Assembly: GCA_907165275.2 (NCBI GenBank)
Contig: OU015660.1
Location: forward strand, 4,466,501-4,530,500
Direction of reading: 5' to 3'
DNA length: 64,000 nt
DNA from: Zygaena filipendulae
Lineage: Eukaryota; Arthropoda; Insecta; Lepidoptera; Zygaenidae
Position numbers and translations under genes: made by a program. Shown here in pieces: positions 14,261 to 25,960 of this stretch. The stretch's first letter is position 1. Every line of letters begins with the position of its first letter. The notes under the pieces were generated by a model, which saw only the letters and a program-made list of their open reading frames with translations, did not search any database and was not told the DNA's origin.

Positions 14261-16129
14261 CCAGAGACGATCGATCCGTCTCGTCAACGGTCTAATTTCT
14301 ACCCACCTGCACAACTATAACTCAATTAGCTATATTGTTGATCATTAAGCTATGACGCTTTAGTTTCTCCAAAGATTTCTCATTTTCTATTCAGTATAGG
14401 AAAGAAAGAAGCCCTCTCCGTTGATCTTTGGATAATTTATTTCACTTGGTACGTCTAGTTTTATATACTTGGATGAACTTTTGCTACTAGCTATTCTCAC
14501 GTTATCTGTATCTTTAATAAGTAGGTATGCACCTTATAACTCGTGTCTTATCGTGATTTTATTGCAAGCAAATACTTTAATACCATAGCTAAAGATCCGG
14601 GTCGTATTGGCCATATGCTGTCAGTTTTATACAGTTGTGTAGGTATGACGGTAGGTTATAGTTCTGCAGTTAGCACGAAACATTCTGAAATAGAAATTTA
14701 AATGCAGAAATTTCTTGATCAATATCAATTCAAGTAATTAGTATATGAAGTTTTTTAATATTATTACATCTTGTTTTCCTATTTTTTATTTAATCCAATA
14801 AGTAATCATTAAAAACAAAATCTATTTTTCATTCGCTAAATTCGGTTATGAAGTATATTCTAAGTACTCTGGGGATTATAAGGTGTCACGATTTATCATC
14901 AAATGATTGGAATTATATGAAAATATATTTTCATCTAACATGGTACCAACCCTCTTTTTGTTAAGTTTTTTTTATTGTTTACATGTTGGTATAATTAAAT
15001 GATAAAACGTTTGTCTCCTTATGCTTTATAATTCCATAATTGTGAATTTCTATGTGTCTGCAAAAAATGGGAGAAAATCGATTAACCAATTATACTTGAT
15101 TGAATCTGTAAAAATAAAATTGAAAAAGCTACAACTTGTCACTGTCCCGGCGGTATGTCTAAATGAGATACGACTCTGGATTTCTATGCAAATTCTGAGT
15201 GTGCAATTTCTCTCGCCACCAGCGCACGCGCAGCGCTAGGGACGAGCCCTTATGCGAAATTTAATCAATGTCGGGACGACAACGTCATGGGTTATTGAAA
15301 CTAAATTAAAGTAGTCGTCTTCTATTATCCTGCAATATTCTGATTAATGAAATAGATATAGAGTTCAATTTACTTTGATTAGTAGAAATCATAAGATATC
15401 TACTTATAATATCAAAAATTAATATTTACTTTTAGCAAAATTATTTTTTTTCTTTTTCAATTCATTAAAATAAGAACAGGTCCTACATATTTTTTTTTTA
15501 AACGAAATTGTTAGTGAACCTTTTTTATAATACCTATCATCAAAATTTTATTTAAGCTATCTGTATCTGCCTATATATACGATTAATATTAATTGCTTAG
15601 TTGGATAGAAAAAATGACCTTTAATTAAGTACCTATATCTAATATTTAGAAATTTGTATTCTAGTGACTCCTAATTATGTAAAACAAACAAATTGTTGAA
15701 CAAGCTGAATATTAAAAAAAAAACATCATATTTTTTAAATAATTAAAACACGAAAATATTGTAATACTATTAAATAAGTGTAACGTGCAACTTAATATCA
15801 AAATAAAACTACTGATAGTACTAAAAGTTATTTGAGGTTAAGCCGGATGAGTAATGGTTTGTATCTCTCCCTATATTTTACAGCGGCTAAAAGTTGCTAT
15901 CAATAATTGAAGCGGCCATGGCCCTTGGGAGTATAGCTTACTGGAATTCCTGACTTGGAATACCACTTTTTAGCTTGCTAACTCCTGTGTGACATTGGTA
16001 TTGTAGAGTTAGCAAATTCTATTTACTATTATATTATTATACTAGTATTATATGTAGATAACAAAAGTTTGAAGGAGGTAACCTTTCACAATAGGGATGT
16101 TGACAACTTGTGAGAATCAAAATTTTAAT

Positions 16130-16394
16130 TAGACCGTCAGTTAGAAAATAAAAAAAACAATAAACACGTATTTTTTGATTTTTTAAATAAATTAAAATAT
16201 GCAGAGATAAAGCGCATTAAAATTTAGGGCGAGGGGGTCGTGACGTCACTAACCGCTAAAACCGCCATACAAACTATCAGAATAGTGACTTCACGCGAAA
16301 TTTCAACTCAATGTATCGCCGTTATTTTTTGATTACGTAAAAAAAAAGAAAAAATACGTGTCCAATATTTTTTAATAATCTACAAGACGGACTA
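16130..16394 (-). mobile_element. AGTCCGT-ended MITE, copy A
   Basis: 265 bp, with imperfect inverted ends TAGACCGTCAGTTAGA and AATCTACAAGACGGACTA. It matches copy B at 27892-28149 in the opposite orientation, including ACACGTATTTTTT and AAAGCGCATTAAA blocks and a central GTGACGTCAC. The flanking TA may be the target site. It is non-coding. Confidence 0.75.
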
Positions 16395-18419
16395 AAAAAT
16401 AAAAATTAGTCCACATGCCCATTCTCAGTTACTTTATGCTTTATACACACGGTATTGTAAAAAAAAATCATTTGTGTACTGCTTCATAACTTTCATAGAT
16501 AATATTTTGATAACTCTAAAAAGATTTTTAACTTAGGTAGGTAGTTTTACTATGTAGTTTGGTTCATATGACAAACCTACATCATGCATTCCAAGCAAAA
16601 AATGTGCAAAATCATTGCCGCCATTTAAAAACCCACCAACCACTGGGCTCGGCTCACTAATCCTTTTACAATAATTCATTTACTCGTTTTTGTTAGCCAT
16701 TCAAAGCATTGGAACTGTTATTTATTTTTATACCCTTTTGCATATTTGACTTTAAGGCATGACTGGTTGGATTTGGTATCAGGCGGGGTCTGCGCTTAAG
16801 AATTCTTTTGCTCTGCAGCCGAAGTATTTTGCATACGGTTGAATGACCGAAATTACCTGTTACTATATACATATACATAACTAGGTGGTGTATTAACCAT
16901 AGCCAAGTAGAAATAAAAAAGGAACAAGAAATTAAGAACCTTTTTATCATCGCTACATAAAAATTATACCATTAATAAAGACATACAATTTCTATCTCTA
17001 CTTTTGTAGAGTAGATGTTAAAAAACAGTAATAACTTACGTTAGTAAGAAACTCAAACATGAACATTAGCGTCATGCTTTAACTGACCAGATCAGATAAA
17101 GCTGACGACTGCAATAATAATAAAGCTAATTACAAATCAAATAAAAAAGTTGGACACAACACCGGCCCATTAGATGCAACTGAACATACGGAGCATACCT
17201 TTGGCATAATAATATTTGAGTCATAATTTACCTCGGTCGCAGCGTCCGACCCGCTTGATTTATTTATGAGCGAACACTGACGCGGCCACTAATCTTTACT
17301 GGAATTTAATTTTGTTATTTATTTACTAATAGCCGCTAGTACAACAGGTTGGGCCACGTTTGATTCGATCTGAGTCTTTAGTGTCTTAGATATAATTAAA
17401 ATTTAATTCGGGATTACTAAATGCTCTCTATTTATAAGTAAATTTTTCTTTATCTGAATAAGGAAACATATCTGAGCAAGTTGGGTTAGGTTAGTCATTC
17501 GAATATTCAGATTAACTATATTAACTCTATAGACTATATTTTATTGTGTTATAAAAAAGTATAGTAAAGTTAAAAAAGTTAAATGTCAACGTTTTTTCAA
17601 CTAAAATAACTCTAGATTGGAGAATTTACTGATCTGAGCTTAGTAAAATAGAGTGAAATTTAAAACAAAAAGTGTACAAGCAAATAGCATTATATATATA
17701 ATATATATAATAAATAAAGTCAAGTCTTGCAAAATCCACCACGACCATGAGAACCATCAGTATTGTTTACCACTCATTATCATTAAAACATTTTATTTAT
17801 CATTTGAGAATGATTGAAGCGATATATAGATTTGACTTTGCGGTATGCTTAATCTCTATCCTATATGAAAGTTTATAAAGATGACTGAACCGATTTGGAT
17901 AAAAATTGAAAAACTGATAGGATATTATGTTCCATCCTTTATTCCTTCATCCATCATCCTTTATTTTCTACCTAGGTACAAATAGTTCCCAAGGTAGGTG
18001 AAACTTCATGAAACAACTAGCTCTTCTAATCAATTTTTTAAGGACTATAAACTTAATAAAAAAAAATTGTGTGCATAATATTTTCTAAATCTGGAATCAA
18101 CGTATTTATTTCAAATAAAAACTATAATTACTTGACCTCATTAGCTTTCGTTTGCATGTCGTTATTTGTAATTTACATCTTCATTTTACGTAGATTATAT
18201 AGAAAATAATGAAGTTGCCTATTGGAAACTTGTGTACCTAACTATGGTGAAACAAAATTTTGTATGTTATTCCTAATTCTGTCATATCATCTTTAGGCAC
18301 AAATTCGATTAGTTTGTGTATAATACCTACTTACGTACAAAACTCTCATGTCCTGTACTTTATATCAGAATTCTCTCTTATTTAGAAGTCAGAACATTTC
18401 CAGTGACTCCTATTTAAGC

Positions 18420-18620
18420 ACACTCCTCACGTGGAGTGCTTAATAATGTGGTAAGTATTGGCACCGCATTCGTCAGCCTCAGCCAGCACGCATGCAGGGC
18501 TGTCGCTTCGCTACGGATATATTGCTACGGAGCACGTAAGGGTCGCGACCTCTTGCCTCTTTTAAACTTTATTTGCATACTCGGCCCAGCAGCTAGCACC
18601 CGCCTTGGGTAGACGTACCT
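18420..18620. promoter_or_regulatory. Candidate intronic regulatory island near Scr
   Basis: A unique GC-richer block in AT-rich intron. It has CACTCCTCACGTGGAGTG (a near-palindrome holding a CACGTG E-box), CCAGCACGCATGCAGGGCTG, and TTTATTTGCATA, an octamer/homeodomain-like site. It is not part of any repeat I recognise. Confidence 0.3.
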
Positions 18621-19267
18621 ATTGTGTAAGTTTTTAAATTTATTTTAGAACGTATCTACCTACCGACCTTTGTAAGACTTACGAAATTTAACGTAAATCA
18701 TCATTTCATGTCTGCTTACCTAAAAACTGAACACTCTGGTCTCAACAGAATGTTTTAAAAACCGTGAGGAAGTAGTTTTTTTTTACTTTAAATAGATTTT
18801 GATAAATATTGTGCATAATAATAGCTAAGTCTATATTACTGCAAACGATAGGTTTACAATATCATTGATATTACTGGTAAACTCTTTCTTGTTTCTGCTT
18901 TGTCGTCCGTGATAATATAAAGAATTATGGTCGTTTTATTTACAGTGGGTTTACGTCTATTCAGTCATAATATCAATCACAAATCAGTGCTGTCTTAATA
19001 GTATGAACAGCTTTAAGTACCAATGTGATCATAGGTTTCACAACACAACATATGTTTTTCCTTCCCATATAAAAGCTTTTTCAACAAACAAAATACCAGT
19101 GTAATAATTTTTAATAATAATCGTTCGAAGTCCTATTCACGATGCGATTTTCACCAATAGATACAGTGATTCATGAGGAAGGTTTAGGTAGGTACATATA
19201 TAATTTGACAAGGTTTTGTGTAAACTAGTTTAAATATAACGATGAATGTTGGAAGTATCAGAAAAAG

Positions 19268-19432
19268 TACTTTGTGATACTTTACGCCTTAGCTACTCAA
19301 CTGATCATCACGAAATTTTGCAAACACGCTGTCAGGGCAACAGAGAAGAACATAATATGGTACTTTTTAGCTGTAATTCCTACAGAATCTTCTAAATTGA
19401 CGTGGGTGAAACCGCGGGAAAGAGTTACTGTT
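19268..19432 (+). repeat. SINE-like repeat fragment
   Basis: CTACTCAACTGATCATCACG, CACGCTGTCAGGGCAACAGA and GGGTGAAACCGCGGGAAAGA, in the family order; the 5' end is missing. Confidence 0.6.
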
Positions 19433-20557
19433 CAAATAAAATGTGTCAAAACTGAATTACAATGATCCGACCATTAAGTACCTACGGTTCAGTTACTCAA
19501 GACTTGTTGAGTCACCTGTTATTAGCCGAGTGTAAAAAAAAATTATTTCAGCTCTGCAACTGAATCAAGTTACATTTAAAAGGAATTAGAAACTCAATAG
19601 ATATTAAAATCAAAGAGGTCACAGTAGAAAGAAACAATACGTAATTCGTTTTAATTTCTCGGAATGGTGCCTTGTGACATTGTAGCAACATCTGCACATC
19701 TTTTTATCTGTGGACATCTACAACACACTGTGACAGGTCTACGTGGCCGCCCTGTCCTTTGCCTCGCCGAGCTGCATGTTGGTTATTATTATTTAAGACG
19801 TTTGTATGTTTATTTCTTTTGTATAACTATTTCTAGGGAGATGGAAATAGCTTTAGGAATTTTTATGACATTATTGCTTGCGTCTATATATTTTTAACCA
19901 CACTCTTTGTTTTAAATGTTACCTATTCTCGTTAATTGTGATATCTTGGCTGTTGAAAATACTTATCACTATTTTCTAACTAACAAAATATTGTAATAAT
20001 TTAGAGAAGTTGAATTTCCAAAAAACTACTAACAACTGAACAAAACTAATATAATTTCAATTTAAAAGAGATTAACATTTAAATGCGTAATTCATGGTTA
20101 ACACCAGTAGGATAGATGCGTCAAATCACACGTCACTGTGACGAAGCACTTTCCCCATCATTATGGAAGAAGAGAAGAAAAAAGCCTTCGGCTTCAGATG
20201 ATCAGTTGTAAGCGCGCGCGAACAAAACCATTATGCCTTATTATAGACACCATCCATCAGGCAGTTATATCGATCCAACATTAACTAAATATGGACGCTT
20301 TATAAATATGTAGTTACATAATTTGTTTTGTCTCCACCTCGGCATCGGATTGATGGATTGCATTATTTTTGTTATGTTAAAATATTTCCTTTTTACCAAA
20401 AGCGTGGCAACAGCTGATGATTTTACTCAGAAAAACGAAGCTAAGTCATTTGTGATTTCACGGGTCGTTTGAAAAGTGTTTTAGATGATATACTTAATGG
20501 GCACATACATTTTTAATGCTTATAATAAAAAAGTTATTTCAAAAGAGGAATACTCAC

Positions 20558-21323
20558 TTTGTCCTAGGTGTACTCGCTTCATCCACGGATATATTTGCGG
20601 AGGGTTCGCTTGTGCGTTGGCGGTTGTTTTATTGTTCTTCGCGTTATTTGAACTAGTGTTATTAGCCTCATTGCTCTCGTTGCTCGATGTGCTCGATGCG
20701 GGGCTCGAGATATTTTGATTCACATTCGCTTTGTGTTCTACTGGAGACGCAATTGGAGTCGTCAATCCTAATTTAGTGCTCGTTGTTCCACTTGAATTCT
20801 GTCCGCCAATGTTACCGAATCCGGGCGACGTTCTACCAGGGCCGGATGAAGTCGAAAGGTCTTGTGGAGACGCCACACCCGTTGTAGAGGTCGAGTCCGC
20901 AAATTTACAACTAGCTGCTGCAGCTTGACTGGTTGGGTTCGGCAATAAGTTAGGTGATAACGCACCAGGGCTAGGGTTCGAGTGTTGATGCATATGACTC
21001 GTTGTATTACCGAGCCTCTGTGGATGTAGCTGGGTGTAGTCTATCATAGTTTGCGGTTGCATGTGTGCTCCTGATGCTGGCGTTGCGTACGGGTGTTGCG
21101 GATAATGATGCCCAACTTGTGGTGGTGAATAACAAGTGTTTGGGTAAGTCGAGGCAGCCGCATTGGGATTGTAATAATCCGCACCGGGCGTTGGTAGCCC
21201 GGGGTGCCCGGATTGCTCGACGGGAGTTCCTGTGCGCCCTGGCATTTGGTTCCCATAGCAGGACGCTAGGGAGTTGACGAATTGATAGGAACTCATTCCT
21301 GCGTTGTAATTTAGGTCGTTCAT
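20558..21323 (-). CDS. Scr: Sex combs reduced (Scr), first coding exon; homeobox exon lies outside the window to the left
   Basis: Hox transcription factor that specifies labial and prothoracic identity, acting in the nucleus with Extradenticle/Homothorax. The exon encodes 255 full codons plus one base. Residues 10-23 are the conserved Scr-type N-terminus (MSSYQFVNSLASCY). The middle is Pro/His/Gln/Ser/Asn-rich low-complexity sequence. Residues 245-248 are the YPWM motif, followed by KRVHLGQ, which is diagnostic for Scr. The first ATG (21323) is used, giving nine residues before MSSYQ; Drosophila Scr likewise has a short extension. Translation from the second ATG is also possible. The exon ends at AAA followed by GTGAGTA (intron starts at 20557), a strong donor in phase 1. 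The split codon A|GN fits the Ser of the usual STVNANGE linker. No homeobox was found on either strand in 1-20557, so the downstream intron exceeds 20.5 kb. The open frame past the donor (to 20520) is intronic read-through. Confidence 0.96.
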
Positions 21324-21476
21324 CGATAACAGCGGGTCTCGTTCCTTCTTTTCTCTAATTTAATAACAGCTTTTCATCTTTCCAGTAGGTGGGCAGTCTA
21401 CTCGGACATGTTAAGTGCTACTGATGTTCACGTTCCGTTTCAATTGTGCTCGCGAAGTGGAGTTTGATTGATGGAC
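21324..21476 (-). other. Scr: Scr 5' UTR segment and splice acceptor of the coding exon
   Basis: Read on the minus strand, TTTTATCACAG falls just before position 21476, a reasonable 3' splice site with a pyrimidine-leaning tract. It would make 21324-21476 untranslated leader joined to the coding exon. A second, weaker AG (TTAAATTAG) lies nearer the start codon. Drosophila Scr also has a non-coding first exon. This is inference from splice signals only; transcript data would decide it. Confidence 0.5.
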
Positions 21477-21859
21477 CTGTGATAAAATGAGGCACATTAG
21501 TTGGTCAAGTGCGATGTCTTGTTATGTATGATGAATGTGATAGAAAACGTTGAATGCGAGCTCACGTAACATACCAAGTTTCTTATGCTTATAATTTAAA
21601 CATGGAAATTGCAATTTAAATTTACAAAAGGTTTGCTTAATCGAAATCTTTAAGATTCAACTAATTAAAAAAGATTAATACAAAAAATAAGTTGATGTAA
21701 ATTTTGGACACGATCCTTTTTATGAATGGATTTTGAATACGCTACGCTTGCGGAAGCAACATTGGAGGTCTATTCTAAAACAATAAATTATTATCAGGCA
21801 TGTTCTTATAAAGCGTAGTACACATGTCGAGTCAAGTGCCGAAAAAATCCCGTCTCCGC

Positions 21860-22030
21860 CACGTGGTAGGGCTATAAAAGTGTCCGCAGAGGTTTATGGG
21901 TGTAAGCGGTAGGCCGAATGTGACTTCAGCCGATTTATGGACTGATCTCTGTGCATACGTCTTTACGAGCAAATTAGCAGTCATTGTGTACACGGATTTA
22001 TTTATCGCGTTTACGCATGAAATGACAAAT
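21860..22030. promoter_or_regulatory. Candidate proximal regulatory element of Scr with Hox/Caudal-like sites
   Basis: A unique, moderately GC-rich block just upstream of the coding exon. It holds a CACGTG E-box (near 21860), a consensus TATAAAAG on the plus strand (near 21873), two TTTATGG sites (near 21895 and 21935) and TTTATTTATCGCG near 21996. TTTAT(G/T)G is a known preference of posterior-type homeodomains and Caudal. Function is inferred only from site clustering. Confidence 0.35.
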
Positions 22031-23082
22031 GTGAGAATTTTTGCGGGCCATCTTTTGGTAGATATTTAATTTATAGTTAATTTCGGTAAAATGAAAATTG
22101 AGTGTAACTTTAATCTTTTCATATATAATTTGAACATTTTTGTTTTTATTAATGTTATAAGTATTTTGGTGAATTACCCGGAGCTTTACTAATATAATTA
22201 TGTTAGCATATTTAACATAAAAATCAAACTTACTTTTTAAATATCGTGAAAGAGAATTGATTGATGATTGGTTTTTGCTTTAATGATTAAACTATTAATA
22301 CAAAAATAATCTTTAAGAAAGAAATTCTTTAAATTATAGCGAAAAACCGCATCAAAACCCGCAGCGTAGTTTTGAAGAAAAGCGACTTCGTTTTATGCTA
22401 TTATATATTATAATGGATATAGATAGATAAGTATCCAATTAGTATCATACGACTTAATTAAAGCAATTAAAGCAACGTTTGTTAGAATAAGGAAATAAGT
22501 AATAACAGATAAGGCTCACACTAAGTACTACCTAATAGTCAACTTTACTGACTTTTTATAGTAAGTAATGATAATTTAAAAAAAAGTAGGTATGAAAGAT
22601 AAGGTAATATACATATTTATTTAATAAACTTTAAGCAATTACACTATTCAAGTGGGTAATGAATTTACTACTATACAACGTATGGGTACACATACCTATT
22701 GAGTGATATATAATAGCTTTAGCTGTGATATAAGAGAGGAGGTATAATAATATGAATGTTACGTTTATTTATTGCATGTGTTATTTTTATTTAACGTAGT
22801 GTAAATCCTTTATGCACCTCAGATAATAACACTGTAACTGTACAATCTACTTAGGAAAATCATAGTTATATCAATCACCCTGCATCTATGTCCAAAAAAT
22901 TGTTTAAGTATCATCATAAATCTATTTAGTCAGTGGCAAATATCGCGTAAGAGTCACCCATTTGGAAAATATATAATTACCTAGGTAAATCTAGAATCGT
23001 TTATTCAAATTATTAGAAGTCTGTATATATCCCAAACTTATTAAACAGAAACAGTTGGTGATTAAAAATCAGCCTTTATTTT

Positions 23083-23297
23083 TAACTAGCTGTTCCTCCG
23101 CGGTTTCACCCGCGGTAATTTCGGAGTTACCGTAGGGATTCCGGGACAAAAAGTATCCTATGTCACTCAGGACTACCGTAGCTTCCTATAAGTGAAAGAA
23201 TTTTCAAAATCGGTTGAGTAGATCCAGAGATTACCCCCTACAACGTCACAAACTCACTCACTCACAAACTTTAACTCTTTATAATATTAGTATAGAT
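23083..23297 (-). repeat. SINE-like repeat, near full-length
   Basis: Best reference copy of the commonest repeat in the window. On the minus strand it runs from TATACTAATATTATAAAGAG through a block (AACTCCGAAATTACCGCGGG-like) to GAAACCGCGGAGGAACAGCT and TAGTT. The ends are AT-rich and the 3' half has the conserved CCGCGG core. I recall this family as spread throughout Lepidoptera; I do not name its class with certainty. Open frames inside copies at 19274, 39169, 46108 and 61412 are repeat translations, not genes. Confidence 0.65.
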
Positions 23298-24261
23298 AGA
23301 TACTAATAGTTGATAAAATAATCGACAATGAAAAGAGAAAGGAACAATAAAATTGTTATTGGAAGTCTGTTATAGAATGCTATAAAACTAATAAACCCGA
23401 TGTGATTGTTGCAATGCTACACCATCGGATGACAAACATACACAGATGTGTTCAGTTTATTTCAGTTTCAGTAAATTTTTGTGACTCCCGTCCGGTCGAC
23501 ATTAAATGGGCCGTACGACTTCATTGCCGCTTCTTGTTTACTTTTTTCTTTGGTTTCTTTATTTTATTTTTTTGTACTCTAAAGAAATTTCATTCTCAGC
23601 CGTTCTTTGAAGACCGGGTGATACTCGTGTCTGTTATAATTTTAATTCGGTTGTTTGATAGCTTTTATTGTGTCGTGCATCGTTTAAGTTTTTATGACAT
23701 GGAAATGGGATATTGGCCAGTTTTCTTTTAATCATTCGTTTTACTAAAACTAATATTGTTATTGGTAAATAGGTACTGAAATATAAGTATGTATATTAGT
23801 ATACTGTATCAGTGTTCAGGCAATAAGGAATTTACAATTTAACCTAATTTAGAAAAAAATCAATGATAGGTAGGTACAATCTCATTAATTTAGTTAGTGA
23901 CAGTCAATTGATCTAGAGGTAGGTACCTATCTAAGTTTAGGTTATTATTCTAAAATACCCATACTTAGTTAAATAAGACATTTAACTATTAAACTGCAGG
24001 TCACCTAATTATTTTAATCCGCGATATTAAGAGATTACAATACCGCAAAACAGTATTAATTAATATTTAAAAATCATATTTAATAGTATAAATCTACTGA
24101 TAACTGTAAAAACTTTTGGAAGTATTGAGTCAGATACATTAGAGTACATACCAATGATATGTGACATCAGATTCAATAAACTAATCACAATATGATCTCT
24201 ATAATAAATGTCATAAATATATACTTAAGTTACCTACTATCTATACCTACTAAAGCTTAAT

Positions 24262-24370
24262 CAAGAGGAATCATAAACTATCCCCTAGCCAAAAGGTTGA
24301 CTGGTAGAGAATGCCTTAGAAATTAAGTCCGCCTTTTGTACATAAATGTGCAATAAAGTTCTTTAAATAA
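24262..24370 (+). repeat. LINE-type 3' UTR fragment
   Basis: GACTGGTAGAGAATGCCTTA then AAGTCCGCCTTTTGTACATA, GTGCAATAAAGTTCTTTAAA and an (ATAA)n tail. It resembles the 3' end of a lepidopteran non-LTR element; a second copy is near 38812. Confidence 0.55.
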
Positions 24371-24399
24371 ATAAAAAAATCATATTGTATGAACATCAA

Positions 24400-24662
24400 C
24401 ATCTTATATCCGTGCCCTCGGTTTTATCCGCGTTAATTTGAGAAGCTCTCAAAAGGCATAATTTTCCCGCTTTTTGCAACATTTTTTAATTGCTGTTCTG
24501 TTTATTGGTATTTGTCGTAGCGTGATATAGCCTATAGCGTTCCTCGATGAATGGACTATCTAACACAAAGAATATTTCAATTAAAACCAATAGTTCCGGA
24601 GATTAGCGCGTTCAACCAATCAAACAAACAAACTTTTCATCTTTATAACGTTAAAGTATAGA
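24400..24662 (-). repeat. SINE-like repeat fragment, diverged
   Basis: Plus-strand TCGGTTTTATCCGCGTTAAT at one end and CTTTATAACGTTAAAGTATA at the other fit an old, reverse-oriented copy. Confidence 0.5.
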
Positions 24663-25342
24663 TTATGTATACATACGTATAAGTATAAACTCACGTTTAC
24701 CTCAAAAGTGATATAGGTAGCACTCTTCTAGCTTAATGAAATGCAAGATATCACTTAAATAAAATAAACACTTTAGCTTACTTCTAATTCCTAAATTTAT
24801 TACTTTTCGTTCAATGGAAAATAATGGTTAAATTAGGTAAATAGGACCCACAACACATAAGAATATTATCTCTTCCGATACTGACCAAGTTTATTATCAA
24901 TCGATTACATATAAAATTGATCATAAGCGTTCGAAATCAGGTTAATTATGGCATTTAAAAAACTCTTCAAAACTTTTTTACAAAGGTTTCAAAAGGGTTT
25001 GTGTCATTTTTAAACTACTTAACGCAATTTGCAATAACTACTACCTATTTAATGTAGATTATAGAGTTCAACGCTCCCTGATATTACTCTACAGCCTTTA
25101 AGACACCGTGATCATAGGATTCAATAACTTTTAATGTTCTGTGACAAGTGGACAGTTGAAATCCTCACCGTTCTGGGAGATTTAGTGCGCTACGCTTTGA
25201 TTTTACGCCACAGAGCTTTATTGTAGAGCTTTGTTTTGCATCAATGGGATATAATTTTCAATAGGCAAATGCTTGAAATTTAAAGACGAACTGGAACTTA
25301 CTCCTATTTATAAAGTAGGTCATAACTAAATATTATACTCAC

Positions 25343-25960
25343 TTTAAAAATCTTTTCTAAGCAAAACAAACAAACGATGCTGGTGAAAATGTTGCAATAA
25401 ATCACAACCGAGAGATTCGTATACCAATCACAAACATCCCACAAGTTTATGTTTCGCAGACACTTTTCACAAATATCAATTTTTCATTGATTCATCATCG
25501 GACAAATATTAATTCTTTTTAATTTTCGATTTTTAAACTACGAATATTTAAGAAAAAAAAAGAACAAGAAAACAAATTCCTTCGAACAATTTAAATAGAA
25601 ACTCAAAATCAACTTTCGTTAAAAGGTTCGCGACGTACGCGTTCCCCGTTAAAAACTTCGGCGCGGTCCGTCGAGGCGGAAAACGGCTCGTGTTTTCCCG
25701 GCGTTCGGGCGTCGAGTGCGGCGCACGTCTGGTCGCGAGGTGAGACGACTCGCCCGAGTGGAGTTGACGCGACGTCGGCCTGACGGCGGCGGGGCGGGGC
25801 GAGGCGTGCGCGGGGCGGGGCGCACCTGAGCGCTAGAGCCACCGCGCCACCACGTGTGCGCGCCCGCGCCCGCTCTCGCGCCCGCTGCCGCTTGAATGCA
25901 GGTTGACTATCGTGATTTGCGTAATTAGGATGCGTTTTGTAGCTGAGGATTCGATTTAAA
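25343..25960 (-). other. Scr: Possible non-coding first exon of Scr
   Basis: A donor on the minus strand, TTTAAA then GTGAGTATAA (intron start 25342), is almost identical to the donor of the Scr coding exon. It sits at the end of an AT-rich leader-like stretch just downstream of the CpG-rich island at 25.6-25.9 kb. Pairing it with the acceptor at 21476 gives a first intron of about 3.9 kb. The transcription start is not determined. An alternative minus-strand donor is GCTCAG then GTGCGC near 25825. The 119-codon open frame here is an artefact of the GC-rich sequence: Arg/Ala-rich, with no family features. Confidence 0.4.
25615..25905. promoter_or_regulatory. CpG-rich island, candidate Scr promoter region
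   Basis: This is the strongest GC-rich stretch in the window, set in DNA that is mostly A+T. It holds repeated GGGGCGGGG boxes on the plus strand, many CpG dinucleotides, a CACGTG E-box near 25852 and alternating CGCGCCCGCG runs. It lies about 4.3 kb upstream of the Scr start codon, where a first exon is expected. A clean plus-strand donor-like GAG/GTGAGA near 25738 leaves room for a divergent transcript. No TATA box in the usual spacing was seen. Confidence 0.55.

Larger units (their letters stand above)
9001..16129 (-). other. Intronic DNA of Scr, middle part
   Basis: AT-rich. It contains one SINE-like fragment (11240-11347) and a head fragment of the 'accgacttcc' element family near 14176-14250. 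Unique GC-richer patches lie at 10560-10930, 12180-12440 and 15150-15290, with several homeodomain-type cores such as TAATTA and GCAATAAAAC. No protein-coding exon was found. Confidence 0.55.
16395..20557 (-). other. Intronic DNA of Scr, part next to the coding exon
   Basis: AT-rich, with a SINE-like fragment at 19268-19432 and an alternating TA stretch near 17690-17715. A unique GC-richer block at 18420-18620 contains a near-palindrome around a CACGTG E-box. The open frame at 19274-19465 is a translation of the repeat, not a gene. Confidence 0.55.
21477..25342 (-). other. Predicted first intron of Scr (or proximal upstream region)
   Basis: AT-rich sequence without coding features. It holds a reverse-oriented SINE-like fragment (23083-23297), a LINE 3' end (24262-24370) and a second SINE-like fragment (24400-24662). 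Its right third in gene orientation (21760-22060) is unique and rich in TTTATGG-type sites. If the first exon proposed above is wrong, this is simply upstream DNA. Confidence 0.45.
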
